Below, piece after piece: positions 62,569-64,000 of a stretch of DNA of 64,000 bases (position 1 is the first letter of the stretch; each line of letters opens with the position of its first letter). Under the pieces are notes generated by a model. The model worked only from the letters and a program-made list of their open reading frames with translations, had not been told where the DNA came from and did not search any database. The stretch is taken from the NCBI GenBank assembly GCA_039196715.1, contig JBCCUP010000006.1, positions 40,854 through 104,853 on the forward strand, given 5' to 3'. The translations under genes were made by a program, and so were the position numbers. Source of the DNA: Pseudomonadota bacterium. Its GTDB lineage: Bacteria; Pseudomonadota; Gammaproteobacteria; CALCKW01.

Positions 62569-64000
62569 TCGACACGCCGGGCCACGCCGACTTCGGCGGT
62601 GAGGTCGAGCGTGTGCTGATGATGGCCGACGGCGTGCTCCTGCTGGTCGACGCCTTCGAGGGGCCGATGCCCCAGACCCGGTTTGTGCTGCAGAAGGCGC
62701 TCGGCCTGGGGCTCAAGCCGATCGTGGTCGTCAACAAGGTCGACCGCCCCGACAGCCGCCCCGACGAGGTGCTGACCGAGGTGTTCGACCTGCTGGTGGA
62801 CCTCGGCGCCGACGACCACACGCTGGACTTCGCCGTTCTGTACGCGTCGGCCAAGCAGGGCTGGTCCGCGGAGCACCTGACGGACGAGCGGACCGACATG
62901 CGGCCGCTGCTCGAGGCGATCGTGGAGCACGTTCCCCCGCCCGGCGGCGACGCCGACGCCCCGACCCAGTTGCTCATCACCACGGTCGATTACTCAGAGT
63001 TCGTCGGCCGGATCGGCATCGGCAAAGTGCTAGCCGGCAGCGTCGCCAACCGCGGCCGTGTGGCGGTGGTAACTCGGACCGGCGAGGCCACGCAGCAGCA
63101 GATCGGTCAGCTGTTTACGTTCGATGGGCTTGATCGCACGGAGGTGGAAACGGTCGCCTGCGGGGACATCGCCGCGCTGGTGGGCCTCGACCCCATCGAG
63201 ATTGGCGACACCGTCTGTTCGGCCGAAAGCCCCGTGGCGGCGCCCGCGATCGCCATCGACGAGCCAACGCTGCACATGACTTTCCGGGTGAACGACGGCC
63301 CGCTCGCCGGCCGCGAGGGCGACTACTTAACCAGCCGGCAGATCGGCGCCCGCCTGGAGAAAGAACTCCGCAGCAACGTCGCCCTGCGGGTCGAGCCAGG
63401 CGCCACGCGCGACCAGTTCCGTGTCTCCGGCCGCGGGTTGATGCACCTGGGGATCCTGATCGAGAACCTCCGCCGCGAGGGATTCGAGCTCAGTGTCGGC
63501 AAGCCCGAGGTCGTGCTCCGCGATCTGGACGGAGTCAAGGAAGAGCCGATCGAGCGGCTCGTGGTCGACGTGCCCGAGGAGCACCAGAGCGCGGTCATGT
63601 CGCTGGTGGGCGACCGCCGGGCGGAGGTGATCGCCCTGGGCCAGCGGGCGGGAACATCTGGCTTTGTGCACATGGAGTTTTCCATCCCCGCCCGGTCGCT
63701 GATTGGCCTGCGCAGCCGGCTGCTGACCGCCACCGCCGGCAACGCCATCATCCACCACACCGTGATCGGCTACGAGCCGGTCCGTGGCGCCACGCCGCCG
63801 CGGCCCGCGGGCGTGCTGATCGCTAGCGAACCCGGCATGGTGACCGCCTACGCCCTGGACGCGCTCTACGACCGCGGCGTCTTCTTCGTACGCCCCGGCG
63901 ACGAGGTGTACGAGGGCCAAGTCGTTGGCGAGAACTGCAAAGCGGGCGATCTGGTGGTTAACGTCGTTCGCGGCAAGAAGCTCACCAACATCCGGGCCGC
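62346..64000 (+). CDS. typA: TypA/BipA translational GTPase, both ends missing
   Basis: A frame open to the right edge of the window encodes about 551 residues of TypA/BipA, a ribosome-binding GTPase. G1 AHVDHGKTT, G2 RGITI, G3 DTPGHADFGGE, G4 VNKVDRP and G5 SAKQG are intact, followed by EF-G-like domains (SGRGLMHLGILIENLRREGF) and the TypA end (SLIGLRSRLLTATAGNAI, KKLTNIRA). The usual start (an Arg-Asn-Val/Ile-Ala-Ile-Ile lead-in) is absent; similarity begins at about 62349. Wording such as FVHMEFSIPARSLIGLRSR is unlike enterobacterial TypA (IPSRGLIGFR), suggesting another lineage. Confidence 0.88.

Overview
The window reads as one stretch of a GC-rich, aerobic, Gram-negative chromosome, most likely a gammaproteobacterium. 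The evidence is the miaB-phoH-ybeY-corC-lnt block, a glycine-riboswitch-controlled gcvT-gcvH-gcvP operon with a single-chain GcvP, an outer-membrane phospholipase PldA, O-antigen genes and a cytochrome bo3 operon. No genus can be named from the sequence alone. The last 1.65 kb (from about 62,346) is a TypA/BipA gene joined abruptly, out of frame, to a half-length transporter, so the right end may be a chimeric join rather than native order.

Layout. 1-8.5 kb: surface polysaccharide synthesis, comprising a methyltransferase-glycosyltransferase fusion, a double GT2 protein, the initiating undecaprenyl-phosphate sugar transferase and an O-antigen ligase; the first 5.6 kb looks lower in GC than the rest. 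8.6-13.9 kb: housekeeping block for tRNA thiomethylation, 16S rRNA maturation and lipoprotein acylation, with overlapping genes. 13.9-18.5 kb: tandem glycine riboswitch and glycine cleavage operon. 18.6-23.5 kb: acyl-CoA ligase and a two-GGDEF/EAL c-di-GMP protein. 23.5-32.5 kb: two leftward catabolic operons (PLP enzymes, crotonase, duplicated NTF2-like protein; then flavin oxidoreductase, tautomerase, hydrolase, HIT) and a divergent malonyl-CoA synthetase. 32.5-38.6 kb: BCCT transporter with a structured promoter region, class II aldolase, PldA, DUF1330, a nitroreductase remnant and a GMC oxidoreductase.

38.7-47.7 kb is the most distinctive part. It is a flavin and light-repair island with three different photolyase/cryptochrome-family genes: an Fe-S PhrB type, a classical CPD type, and one with the FAD-binding domain placed first. 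They sit with a FAD amine-oxidase-like protein, the flavin-binding dodecin, a C-factor-like SDR, an HxlR regulator and a secreted protein resembling the animal APCDD1 domain.

47.7-50.6 kb: PepSY protein, small membrane protein, response regulator and histidine kinase in one operon, preceded by an 11-bp-period tandem site expected for OmpR-type autoregulation and by a 142-bp imperfect inverted repeat. 50.9-55.6 kb: Tat-exported PhoX-like protein, then a two-pirin plus azoreductase operon divergent from a LysR regulator. 56.6-61.5 kb: cyoABCD plus SURF1 on the minus strand. No tRNA, rRNA, CRISPR array or insertion sequence was seen.
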